DNA from: Cydia pomonella
Lineage: Eukaryota; Arthropoda; Insecta; Lepidoptera; Tortricidae
Assembly: GCF_033807575.1 (NCBI RefSeq)
Contig: NC_084703.1
Span: forward strand, 15,872,001 to 15,936,000
Direction of reading: 5' to 3'
DNA length: 64,000 nt
In this document: piece after piece, positions 11,508 through 22,863 of the stretch
How positions within the stretch are numbered: the stretch's first letter is position 1
How the letters are laid out: each line of letters begins with the position of its first letter
Translations under genes and position numbers: made by a program
Notes under the pieces: model-generated
What the model saw: the letters and a program-made list of their open reading frames with translations, nothing else
Told to the model about the DNA's origin: nothing
The model's database searches: none

Positions 11508-11510
11508 TAA

Positions 11511-12974
11511 CAGTGCATATTGATCCTGATATTATCTACAGAAAAACTAGTACCTGACTGCCGAACAGTTTTTGTCTTAATCGGTTTTTATCGATATATA
11601 TGCAATGAACTTCAAACACCTAATTTAATGTTGTAAAATAGACTAGGGACCATACGGAATTTTTAGTACTCGTATTCTCAGATTACTCAAAGGTATTAGA
11701 ACCAACGAAATTATTAAACTCGGTAAAGATTAAATTAATTTCACCGTTAGTGAAGACGATTTCACTTAACCAGAATAATCAAAATAATTAATATAGTTCT
11801 CATAATATCATAGAGTAAGTAATTTTTTAGGTTAATTTTTGAAAACCAGATTCATTTCTTCGACAAATTTGTTACTGGAGTAAAACAAATAGACGAGTAT
11901 ATATATCGGTAAAAACCTGGTTGGAATATTCGTGTTAAATAGGCAGCTTTGATCTCAATGCTCAACAGATCTTTCTGTGGCTAATCTCGGAACATGTTTA
12001 GATTGTTTAGTGGTTAATTTAATAATTAGTACTCGTAGCATACTAACTAGGAGTTCAACAAAGCTGACGAATCGCTGTGATGATGTCTATATAAAACGAC
12101 ATTTTAAATGTGAACCCTTTTCTACGACTTCTTAACTGTCTCGTAAGTGTATTTTTCACGTTTTTACTATATAATAAGTATTTCAGTAGTTGTCCTTGTT
12201 GTTTCAGAACTGTATTTTTTTTACCTCTAATTAGGAATGAATGGACATGAGGTGCTCATTGTTTTGTAGTTTTGTGTCGCAGTGTTTAGAAACATATGAT
12301 GCAGTGTACCTATAAAATTGTAAAAGGTGTTTCCTTAATAATCATTCATATAGGATATAGTTGATAACAGATGGTCATACATAAAGGAATCCTAAAGCAA
12401 TTCATATTCCTAGAATACCGAATTAATTTAGTCGCACTGACACGCGAACAACATTATCACTAATGCTGAATTCATCAGAATACTAAAAATATGTTATTTT
12501 ATTTCTTAATAGTTGATTTCACTTTGGCTTAAGTAATAGGATCCTAAGAACTGTTTGTTCTTTATTTGACCTCTGAATTTATGCCTAATACAATGAGAAG
12601 TCTCGTCGCTGATGTGTTGGTGGTTTAGTTTTGTTGGATTGTGAAAAATTACACCAAGGGCCACAAATACATGTAATGGCCGCCAAGCGCACAGCGGAGT
12701 TTAAATTGTATGATTAGATGATTACCTATCCCCTGAAGCACGGTTAAATTAAAACCGACTGCATCTTTCAATCAAGTTGGATATTTAGTACTGTTTTTTT
12801 TTTTTTTGCTTTGTTACATACACCTTAAAAACTGAAATCACATGAAAACTAAAGTATCAGTTTTGCAGAATCAGGTCTCTTATTATAAGCCTGTGTGCTC
12901 GGTCCTTAACGCGACACAGTAAATAAAAAGTTATTTTATGTTACTTTTGATTCAGATTTTGAGTCAGACAAAGT
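11511..12974. other. Intergenic AT-rich sequence
   Basis: No gene, RNA or clear repeat boundary was recognised. A long T run lies at about 12793-12809. Confidence 0.4.
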
Positions 12975-13100
12975 TAAGTTGGCAGCGATTTTGATAGCCC
13001 GGACGGTGCAAGTGTCAAGTAAACATCATAATGTCAGAAGAAATTTGACGTTTAAAATAACCCGTGCACCGTCTGGGCTATCAAAACTGCTGCCAACTTA
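12975..13100. mobile_element. Palindromic MITE, 'gggctatcaaaa' family, complete copy
   Basis: About 45-bp arms starting TAAGTTGGCAGC and containing TTTTGATAGCCC are inverted between the two ends. Partial relatives with GGGCTATCAAAA and GCCAACTTAGCTTGGT lie at 16041-16100 and 52310-52390, with a more diverged one near 25862-25935. Confidence 0.82.
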
Positions 13101-14140
13101 TCTAGGTCTACCTCGACCTCTTAAGATATTTTCGAAGAGCTTTTTGCCGTGACCTACTTATTACTACCAAGCTTTTCCGCATTACCCTACATGATAATTT
13201 CACACCCTACAGTGTGATACTTTCTGAGAATATTTTAATAACACTGTTCCTTGGACTTGTTTTGGTACGTAACTCTCGTGCGAAGTCTCTAGAGATGTTA
13301 GCAGTCACGATTTCAGTTAAGATAAGTAATAATAATAATAATTCTTTTCTTTATTAAAATAATATGCATGTTCTGAAGAGTGGCTTTTATTTCCTGCGGC
13401 CTGCTAATGGTTCGGTTCGGCCGGTGTGCAAACCAAAGAGCAATATAATCAGTAATCACTTGGTGCAAACGGGACATTGTCACATCACTATATATATATA
13501 TAATGGGCGATGTATCGCTTACACAGCGGCTCCGTGTCAGTGTAACCGAAGCTTAACCGGGCCAACCGGGCTAATAGGAAGCGTGCATGAACTGTAGGAG
13601 GCAGCACAGGAGCTGTCAGATTTTTGGTAAATATATGAGAAAACCGATGAAATGGCGAGTCTAAAGAGCTAAAGAGAGAAACCACTCAAACCGTCACCGT
13701 ATCATACGATCAAGTTGGCAATCCATCTCTGTTAATCCCGTGCTGAAATAGAAATGCGAAATAACCATTCGCGTTCGTTCGTATCCAATTATACCGAACG
13801 ACTACCAATACATGATAGATACGATAATCAGTCCGGTTATACGAAATTCGTATCGAATTATACGATCTGGCAGCCCTGAATTGGCTACGGCTTGAATATT
13901 AAATTTCGTATTGTGAACAGGAGGAGCAGAGAAAACGATATTGTTGTTTGTCCTTGTCAGTCTCATTTTTTAAATTCCCCACCGTACATTTTATTTTAGT
14001 ATGGTTTGTAACGCAATAAATAACCCGACCAATTTACGTAGGTTGTTTTTGGTATATTGTAAGGAATGTTAAAACGTGTTTTTAATTTTGTCGCATTGTG
14101 TATGTTCTGTCCCTCACGGGCGCACGTCTATACGATACTA
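13101..14140. other. Intergenic sequence
   Basis: No supported gene. It contains a short (TA)n run near 13490. Degenerate TATACGA-type motifs between 13790 and 13870 may be an old repeat, but I could not define its ends. Confidence 0.35.
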
Positions 14141-15915
14141 TAGTCGTTCGATTTGAAGCTGACCCGAAGCGGCTAATCTTTTGTCTATTGTTAACTTAAA
14201 CCGCGCGTGCCACTACCTGCAAAAAAAAGGTCGTATAATTCTAATTGGCACCTGAGCGCGGGCTAGTCCAACGCTCAAAAACCAATGTAGGGGCGCTTTT
14301 CGAAAACGCGCCTTTATTGCGCATCTCGAGGACACATTTTAGAATGGATCGGTAGCGTTCGACTCGCCGGCACTCAGTCAGTAACCGTATAGGGACCACA
14401 CAAGAAATCGCAAATTATTTTACCATTTGTTCATTTTGAATCTTATTTCGATTACCATAGGAGTTATAATTAAATAACCGGATAAAGTGACCGGGCCCTT
14501 TTTAGGGTTCCGTAGCCAAATGGCAAAAAACGGAACCCTTATAGATTCGTCATGTCCGTCTGTCTGTCCGATTCTGTCACAGCCACTTTTTTCCGAAACT
14601 ATAAGAGCTGTACTGTTCAAACTTGGTAAGTAGATGTATTCTATGAACCGCATTAGGATGTTTACACAAAAATAGAAAAAAAAACAATAAATTTTGGGGG
14701 TTCCCCATACTTAGAACTGAAACTCAAAAAATCTTTTTTCATCAAACCCATACGTGTGGGGTATCTATGGATAGGTCTTCAAAAATGATATTGAGGTTTC
14801 TAATATCATTTTTTTCTAAAATGAATAGTTTGCGCGAGAGACACTTCCAAAGTGGTAAAATGTGTGTCCCCCCCCCCGTAACTTCTAAAATAACAGAATG
14901 AAAAATCTAAAAAAAATATATGATATACATTGCCATGTAAACTTCCACCGAAAATTGGTTTGAACGAGATCTAGTAAGTAGTTTTTTTTTAATACGTCAT
15001 GAAATTAAAAAAAAAAAAAAATTTCATCATACCCATACGTGTGGGGTATCTATGGATAGGTCTTCAAAAATGATATTAATGTTTCTAATATCATTTTTTT
15101 CTAAACTGAATAGTTTGCGCGAGAGAACCTTCCAAAGTGAAAAAAAGTGTGTCCCCCCCCCCGTAACTTCTAAACTAACAGAATGAAAAATCTAAAAAAA
15201 ATATATGATATACATTGCCATGTAAACTTCCACCGAAAATTGGTTTGAACGAGATCTAGTAAGTAGTTTTTTTTTAATACGTCATGAAATTAAAAAAAAA
15301 ATTTTTTTTTCATCATACCCATACGTGTGGGGTATCTATGGATAGGTCTTCAAAAATGATATTAATGTTTCTAATATCATTTTTTTCTAAACTGAATAGT
15401 TTGCGCGAGAGAACCTTCCAAAGTGAAAAAAAGTGTGTCCCCCCCCCTGTAACTTCTAAAATAACAGAATGAAAAATCTAAAAAAAATATATGATATACA
15501 TTACCATGCAAACTTCCACCGAAAATTGTTTTGAACGAGATCTAGTGAGTAGTTTTTTTTTAATAAGTCATAAAATTAAAAAAAAATTTTTTTCATCAAA
15601 CATATATGTGTAAGGTATGTATGGATAGGTCTTCAAAAATGATAGTTAGGTTCCTAATATCATTTTTTTCTAAACTGAATAGTTTGCGCGAGAGACACTT
15701 CCAAAGTGGTAAAATGTGTGTCCAAAGTGGTAAAATGTTGAACAAGATCTAGTAAGAAGATTTTTTTTTAATACGTCTTAAATTGTACGGAACCCTTCAT
15801 GCGCGAGTCCGACTCGCACTTGGCCGTTTTTTTTTGCAGGTAGTGGCACGCACCGTTTTAGTTAACAATAGACAAAGGAAAAGCCGTTTGGGGCCAGCTA
15901 CAAATGTAACGACTA
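14141..15915. mobile_element. 1.8-kb non-autonomous element with about 90-bp terminal inverted repeats
   Basis: The left end (TAGTCGTT, then CTATTGTTAAC and GTGCCACTACCTGCAAAAAA, 14141-14228) is inverted at about 15828-15915. Inside lies a second family, AGGGTTCCGTA at about 14500 to TACGGAACCCT at about 15786. That family encloses the tandem repeat listed next. There is no transposase. A single end of the outer family recurs at 54158-54246. The inner family recurs at 55272-55915, with fragments at 48685-48876 and 54400-54735. Confidence 0.78.
14741..15765. repeat. Tandem repeat of about 285 bp, about 3.5 copies
   Basis: The block starting CCATACGTGTGGGGTATCTA begins near 14748, 15032 and 15319. 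A diverged, shortened copy begins near 15600. Shared internal landmarks are GTTTGCGCGAGAGA, a run of nine to ten C, and AACGAGATCTAGT. The last copy lacks the middle part. The 62-aa frame at 15284-15472 lies inside the repeat and is not a gene. Confidence 0.9.
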
Positions 15916-16523
15916 TTCCATCTACACCATCTATGATTGGTAGTGGCAGCGAATTTGACAGTCCAAGGCAAGCCCAGAGAGCAAGTGTTTTTTTTTTAAT
16001 TTAAACGCCAAACTTTTATGAAATTATTACGTGTACTTAATACTTGCACAGGCTGGGCTATCAAAATCACCGCCAACTTAGCTTGGTTTGACTCTACCTA
16101 TTTTATACTACTCTTTGCTCTACGGGATTGAACTTACAGAAAAAAAACTTACTCTTGACAAGGCAGTATGGCTTAGAGTTATAGTCTAACCAGATGGATG
16201 AAAAAAAAATTTGCAAATGTCAAACATTCTCCCTCTTCCATCACATCACAACGTAGTGATATGCTCTTTGGTAGTGATTATATGCTCTTTGACAGTGTGC
16301 TGCGGCGAGTGTAAATAGAATAAATATAAAAATAACGTTTTCCTCAGGGGAAAATATAATAAAACCTTACCATGATTTCGTCTGATAAAACATGAATTCT
16401 AAGCCGATGCTATAAAAAAGGTAAGAAAATGAAGTTTTTCTTTACTCACAAGTATCTAACTTTCTTAGGTATATTACTTTACACCGTATGCGATGTTATA
16501 TGTTTTAGGCACTTGTTCAAATT
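15916..16523. other. Sequence upstream of ZDHHC16 start
   Basis: It contains a partial copy of the 12975-13100 MITE family at 16041-16100 and two near copies of ATATGCTCTTTG near 16258-16290. TTTTAG at 16503-16508, just before the start codon, could be an acceptor for a 5' UTR exon. No promoter could be identified. Confidence 0.4.
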
Positions 16524-18948
16524 ATGGCAGTCATTAAATGGAGGCTGAAGTGGCGAGAAATCATCCCAAGAATAAGGTACTTTTTTATGTATCAATGTGT
16601 TTTTCTTCTAATCATGGATATTTATCACATGATACATCTTTAAATAAAATAAATTTTTTATGTTTTTAGGATCACACAACAAGAAAAAGATTTAATATTA
16701 GAATATTTAGGAGTCCTAGTTCACATTTAGATGATACTTTCAGATACTAAACATAAAACTGGTGTTTATCCTTACACTCTTTAAATAAATTTTCATATGG
16801 ATGCATATGGTTAAACAATTTCGTCATATTTATTAAATAAGCTATCCATTGATGAAGAAACAGATATGATGTGTGTGTTCAATTTAAATCTCCTGTTAAT
16901 TTTCCCTCAGCATTATTAACTTGAATTTGATACATCATTCACTGTATAGTAACATTATTTGTACAATACAGGGATTATACAGCATGGAAGTACGCTGAAC
17001 TGGTGCTGACAGCTCGCTCCCTCACATACAATGAACACATGAGTCAAAGTTATGCTGTAGATTTTTTGTTAGAACCCATCTTTTGGTTTGTTGACAATTT
17101 TGCCAGTTATTTAGGGAGGGTGAGTACTACTTTTCTTGTTTTACATGCATTATACTTACATCAATTGTTTTTTGAAACCTCTAAGTGTCACTGGGCTGGT
17201 CATTTTATTAAAATGTTTGTTCCAGGTGTTTGTGTTCTGTGTAACAGTATTGACCACTGCTGTTGTGGCCATAGCATACTGGGTCGGGCTTCCATACTGG
17301 TGGCATAGAAGTCCATATACTACTGTGTTCCTGGTCATCTTTGGCAATTGGCTATTGCTCAATATTGTTTTCCATTACTATATGGGTGTGGCTACTTCCC
17401 CAGGATATCCTCCTCATGTAAGTTGAACAGTTAAGTGTATTAAGGAGTTTTAAGCCGCAGTCACCTTGAATGGCTGGACTTTAAGGGTTATTCCCACTAG
17501 TAACCACCAAGTTGTTACCAGTGGTAACTACTGGGGATTTTTTCCCACCTTTTACCCCGATAACCCGTCATCAAATAGCAGCTTTACTATGATATACTGT
17601 TTTTATTGGATTATCACACTAAAATAACAATGCATATAAATAGGCAACATACTCGTAGTGGTGTGTAATGTCATGGACAAAAAACACATATTAATAAAAT
17701 ATTTTGATGTGTTGTCTAGTCGTGATATACTATTTATTGTGTCCCATATTGCTTGGCATATTTACTTTTCTGTTGCAAAACTACAACCCATCCCATTCAC
17801 CATGTCATCAAATCAAAGAGTTCTGTTTTGTTTAAGTGACATGTTTTCATCAAAATTGTAATTAACATAAGACATGAGTAGGTAATAGGTATCTAATTTG
17901 TTTCTCATAGTACTATGACGAATTAGATTGCCATAGTATTGTTTCATGAGAATGCTTAAGAGCAGGAAAGAGACCTATTATGTTTCTATCTGATAATGAC
18001 TTGTACGTCACATAACAGGGTTCAATGATAGCGGAAGCTGCTAGCATCTGCAAGAAATGTATATCTCCAAAACCTCCCCGGACGCATCATTGCTCCGTGT
18101 GCGACCGCTGCGTGCTGGCCATGGACCACCACTGTCCATGGCTCAACAACTGCGTGGGCTACTATAACGCGCGTCACTTTTACCTGTACATGGCGTACAT
18201 GGTGGCGGGCGTCGCCTTCGTCATCATTGCTGGGATTGATATAGGATATCAAGTCATATGGGTGAATGACACTGGTAAGTTTACGATCTCAAAGCAAAGG
18301 CTATAACTAGTAATAGTTATTTACTCCCTCAGTCCATTCTAATGTAATATATATAGTTTTTCCTAGACTTTCCCTTCTATTCTCTTGTTTAATAGAGGAA
18401 GTAGTTCTAATATGTCTATTTTTCGAAACTACTTTGACTTTACAGGTGGAATCATTCCACACAACGACCCTGACCTTATTGGGCACCCAGTCCGCATGAA
18501 CCAGAGTGGAGTGTTGGTCCCAGTGAAGGTTATAGTCGAGTACGACTCCGTCAACTCGCCGCGCGAGCACGAGCTGCCCGTGCCGCCCATCACGGAAACA
18601 CAGCGCATCGCCGCACACCCCTGGAAGCGAAAAGCTGTCGTATTCATGGCCTTTACCTGTGTGTCTGTATTATTAGCTCTAGGAACATTAACTATCATGC
18701 ACGGAAAGAACGTGGGTAGGGGTGAAACGAGCGTGGAAGCTCATATTAACGCGTCCCTAAGGAAAACGCAGGGCGACTCGTTTAGGAACCCTTACGATTT
18801 TGGGCGGAGGAAGAATTGGAAGTTGTTCCTCGGGCTGACGCAGGGTAGAACGTTCGCGCGGCACGTGCTGCTGCCGTCGCGGCACGCGCCCGCGGGCTCT
18901 GGGCTCACGTGGCACACAGTCCACGATACAGCTGAAGACTGGCCGTGA
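16524..18948 (+). CDS. Zdhhc16: Palmitoyltransferase ZDHHC16-type (DHHC family)
   Basis: Five exons join in phase: 16524-16576, 16972-17119, 17226-17417, 18019-18274 and 18446-18948, giving 383 aa. All introns are GT-AG. The start is the first ATG of the first coding exon. It is an integral membrane protein S-acyltransferase that moves palmitate to cysteines of target proteins. Order: LEPIFWFVDNF near residue 50; two membrane segments at about 68-115; NIVFHYYMGVATSPGYPP; the Cys-rich domain from residue 142 (CKKC, HHCSVCDRC); the catalytic DHHC at 167-170 followed by PWLNNCVG; two more membrane segments; RGETSVEAHIN, in place of the usual TTxE; and FRNPYDFG with NWKLFLG near the C terminus. 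The last blocks are characteristic of ZDHHC16 (Aph2), an ER/Golgi enzyme in vertebrates. All catalytic residues are present. Confidence 0.94.
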
Positions 18949-19429
18949 AAGGCTTCAATCTGCATTTATTTATCATTTAGTTTGTACTAGACCGTTTTAT
19001 GAGTAATTATCGCTCGATATTTTATAAAACATTTCTCAAACTCTAATACCAACTTATTACTTAATACAATTACTTAACAGGCAGTTATTTGAAAAACTTT
19101 AGCTTCCAACTTGATGTGTTAAATCCAATTTAATCGTAAGATCTGAAAGATGACCAAAATTATGTTGGTTTTGGTATGGGTTAGTCCAATGTTAGATGTT
19201 ACTCCAAAAGAGAGTCACAGCAAAGTTACAGTAGATATAGTGCCCAGCTGTTGTGAATCAATCTGTAGTTTAGGGAATCAGACTGTCAGTCGGATTGAGG
19301 AACTGACATATGTTTAAGTATAGGTATAGGTTGATTCATGAGACGTGAGCAAGACTAAGCCTACACAATCAGTAAATGTTAATGAACCGTTCATCATCAT
19401 ATTTAAGTAAAACAATCTCGCTTTATTTC
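18949..19429. other. ZDHHC16 3' UTR and flank
   Basis: AT-rich sequence after the TGA stop. I saw no canonical AATAAA within the first 450 bp, so the 3' end is undefined. Confidence 0.35.
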
Positions 19430-20060
19430 TGTTATTGACCGAAGCGTAGCGTAGGTCTACGTTTTGACTCGCGCAATCTGCTTTCGTATGTCCGGATGTT
19501 CTCCTCTACAGGTCGCAATTCTCAACCGATTCGCGTGAAATTTTGCGACCATATTCTATGATCAAATAGAATTTTTTTGTCGATCCAGTTTTTGGAATTT
19601 TTTCAAAATGGCGGAGTCATGGTACGTCGCGCCTAAACAAATAGCCGTATCGATATCATAAGAGTTTCCTCCTTGTGAGACATGGTTACAGAGTGATTTG
19701 CGAAAAATTCAGATATTTTAGAACGCTGGTTTAGGGGGTATTTAGATATTTAGGTTTTACTCGAGAATAAGTAGCCTAATTTCACCGTGTCACATATATC
19801 CATTCGTGGCTCAATTGGAATACACTAGCTTTACAATCATGAGGTTCCGGGCTCAAATCCCGAACAATGAAATCTTTTTTGTTTTTTTTTTTGCACTTTA
19901 ATTTCCTATTTTGTATTGACTATTATTGTAACAGGGAGAGAGAAGAGGACCCTGGATCTATTCCCTGAATTGTAACATTTTGTATTTTTTTTGTGTTTAA
20001 ATTTCGTATTGTTGATCAAGCGAGCACGAAGCGCGAGCAAAGCGTATTCGTTTCAGTTTT
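19430..20060. repeat. Interspersed repeat with a tRNA-like segment
   Basis: It is bounded by related CG-rich motifs, ACCGAAGCGTAGCGTAGG at the left and GCGAGCACGAAGCGCGAGC near 20020. At 19805-19870 TGGCTCAATTGG resembles a Pol III A box, and GGGCTCAAATCCCG resembles a B box. The acceptor and anticodon stems do not pair, so this is not a functional tRNA. A decayed tRNA-related SINE is one reading. The boundaries are uncertain. Confidence 0.45.
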
Positions 20061-21573
20061 ATTGTCTGAACTTTTTTTTACAGCCGTTAAAGTTCAAGGA
20101 GACGGACAGTTGCGCAGGCGAAAACGGGTTCATGTTTAAAAAAATCTGAGCAGTTTTTACATTTAGATTAATTTATCAACTTTGGCTTTGCTATAGAGAC
20201 GTAGTTGTAGATTGGAATATTGATATTATATTAGGAATAGAAGTTTAAACGTAAATGTATGTTATATTGCTTTAATAAATAAAAAAAATATATCATAGCT
20301 AAAAGAGGGAAATGGTTTTCTAACATATTTCCTGCGTGCAGTCGCCGCAGAAAGTTTCGGTACGGTTCGTGGCATTCTTTTAGAAAATTTTGGTGCATAT
20401 AGATTACTAAGAGCCAGCGATGCTTGCTATAATCTTGTCTATAAAAATTCAGGCCACAAATTTGCAGGAACACAATGTTCCAAAGATTTGTTACATATCT
20501 TCTGTTGATATTTTAGTCAAGGTATTCGATGTAGCAAAATGATGTTATAGCGGATTAAATTGCCAAATCCTATAGAGATAAAACACTACAGAGTGAAGCT
20601 CTGATGGCCCTTCTTCTGCCGACGAAGATGGAGGTGGTTCTACTTTTACCATTCAGGGGATGACCGACTAACTGTGGGCGTTTGGAAACGGGAAAGGGAG
20701 TATTTTCTCTTTCCTTCCCATTTTGTAGGCGTTGGCAAAGAGAATTTGAAATGGAGGTGGACTGTCAAACAAAATTTTGTTGCTACAGTAAAATTGCTGC
20801 TTAATCTTTCGACACATGATAAAAATTGTAGAACACCATTTGACTTTCCTTTCCTTGATGATCTTTTTGATCCTTATTCGTTTACTAATATATGTTAAAA
20901 TTGTTAAAGACCTAAAAGTGGCGCCATCTAATAGATAAAAGGCCAAATGTTTGACAGCATCGTTTCGAGCGATGGCACCATAACGTTCCAAAAGTTTTAA
21001 TCATATGTCCAAAGATGGCAGTAAATATACGTGTCTACAAAGTTTTCTTAGTTATTAATAAATATAAAATTCCTTTTCCGTGCAGGCTTTTTAAATTTTG
21101 ATATACGAAAAAGCATCTTTAAAAAATTAAGAGCAATTAACATTATTTAGAGGTCGCTATAAATGAAAAAATACTGCTATACAAAATAGTATGAAAATAA
21201 ATTGACCCATCAATAAATCTGCTTCGGAAATGTCTTTTAGGGCTCTTTATTAGTTTTATTTATTATTTATAAGTATGCTTAAAAAGATGGCGATCGTTTT
21301 TTTTTTGTTATAGGTAACTTTGCATTTTTGTATTTGTATGAGGATATTGCAAATCACAAAATCATAGCGACCACCTAATCATTCGCAATGAGTTCAAATT
21401 TGGCACATAGATTACTGTTCTATAAAGGGAGCCTTGTGAAGATAAAATCCTTTCAACTTTTCTCTACATACAAAGTTGGACCATCCTATTCGATAATTAT
21501 GTTTTTTTGTCAATTTAGTTTTTATAAATTCTTCTAAACAGCGGAGCCATAGGTACATTTATTCAGTTTTAAG
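20061..21573. other. Intergenic AT-rich sequence
   Basis: No supported gene or RNA. The short frames here show no recognisable protein features. Confidence 0.4.
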
Positions 21574-22152
21574 GGCTCCTCTACACGATGGCCCAGCGTA
21601 GGACGCAGCTATGCGGTGAAATGAGATAGCAATATCACTTGCTCCCTCTAACGCAGTGGTTCCTAACCTTGTCAGTTCTGCCACCCCTATGACTAACTAG
21701 GGAACCCGATTTTACCCCTACTCCCAATAAATATCAATATTCTTTCTTACAGGTCTAATTTCTGTCATATTTAATTGAGCTTATTACCTCCGTAAAATAC
21801 CAGATTTACCACTACGGGGGTAATTACCCTCAAGTTAGGAACCGCTGCTTTAACGCATAAATGCGCCCCTATAGTCTGTATCTTTAGGTATTTAAAAAAA
21901 GGTAAACAAACAATTTGTAAATTTTCGGGTAGTTTTAATATTTATTGGTTAATCAACCAAATACAAAAACCGCCTGGATCTGTCACTGAACGACCTGACT
22001 TTAAACCTACGTTACTTGATCATGTAATGTTTCCATCTACCCTCAGCTGCCTTAAGGAGCCATTTGATGGTAGATTTTGTTTACCTTTTTTTAAATACCT
22101 AAAGATACAGACTATAGGACTTGCCTACGCTGGGCCATCGTGTAGAGGAGCC
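21574..22152. mobile_element. Palindromic MITE carrying a nested hAT MITE
   Basis: Terminal arms of about 30 bp (GGCTCCTCTACACGATGGCC, left 21574-21603) are inverted at 22123-22152. A second pair of arms, 21868-21910 and 22076-22118, is a perfect 43-bp inverted repeat. The left spacer between the two arm pairs is longer because a hAT-type MITE sits in it. Without that insert the element would be about 377 bp. Confidence 0.85.
21654..21847. mobile_element. hAT-type MITE with 8-bp target duplication
   Basis: It begins CAGTGGTTCCTAAC and ends GTTAGGAACCGCTG. It is flanked by CTCTAACG (21646-21653) and CTTTAACG (21848-21855), an 8-bp target duplication with one mismatch. The CAGTGGTTCC terminus and 8-bp duplication are standard for hAT elements. 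It is nested in the left arm of the 21574-22152 element and is therefore younger. Confidence 0.88.
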
Positions 22153-22707
22153 ATAAGCTATGCTCGCGAGGTCTACAGCTCACAGAGCTACTAGTTTAAC
22201 TTTTTGGGAAGGACAAATTTGATAATCTACAATCATGGACACCCTACAACACTTAATTAAGAAAGATAAAACCTCTTTAACCGTTAGGACAGCAGTTTGA
22301 TTATGAAGAAAACAAAATGTCACACTTGAGTTACGATTTTTCAAAAGTAACCAGACTCCGATGACATTCAATTTGTCACTTGTTATGGATAAAACAAATA
22401 GGGTGACCATACATGGCGTAAATAAATTATAACATTTTTTTTTAACAGTAAAAAAATTAAAGAACGTTAATCTCACAAATACTGGTACGAAACAATTGCT
22501 TATAACTTACTGAATGCTCAAGCTTGATCTTGCTCACGTCTCCTGAATCAACCTGTATATGATATTCTTAGTGGGTATAGGTAAAAACATACAGATATAA
22601 GGGTAACAATAACAGACAGTCCTGAGTTTTATACATAGGTGTTTAGATCTGTTAAAAAAAGTATTTAAAATATTAAATACCTGTTGTAGGTATAGTCGGC
22701 ATCAAAA
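22153..22707. other. Sequence between MITE and mariner locus
   Basis: AT-rich, with no supported gene or repeat boundary. Confidence 0.35.
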
Positions 22708-22862
22708 GTAGCGGATCAAATAACGTTTCATAAGTATCTACCATTCTGTAACAGCTTAACAAAAAGTGATGTCTTTAATATAGAACAACTAAGTCTGTAA
22801 AAGATATACTTTTGAGCGCGAATTTAAGAAATTTATCTATATTTCGAAAAGTTATCCGCTAC
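22708..22862. mobile_element. Possible short MITE abutting the mariner start codon
   Basis: GTAGCGGAT at 22708 and ATCCGCTAC at 22854-22862 are inverse complements enclosing 137 bp of AT-rich sequence. The right end lies one base from the mariner ATG. Inverted repeats of only 9-12 bp make this tentative. Confidence 0.5.
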
Positions 22863-22863
22863 C

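Noticed and set aside
19804..19872. Possible tRNA gene
   Set aside because: Only box-like motifs are present. The acceptor and anticodon stems do not form.
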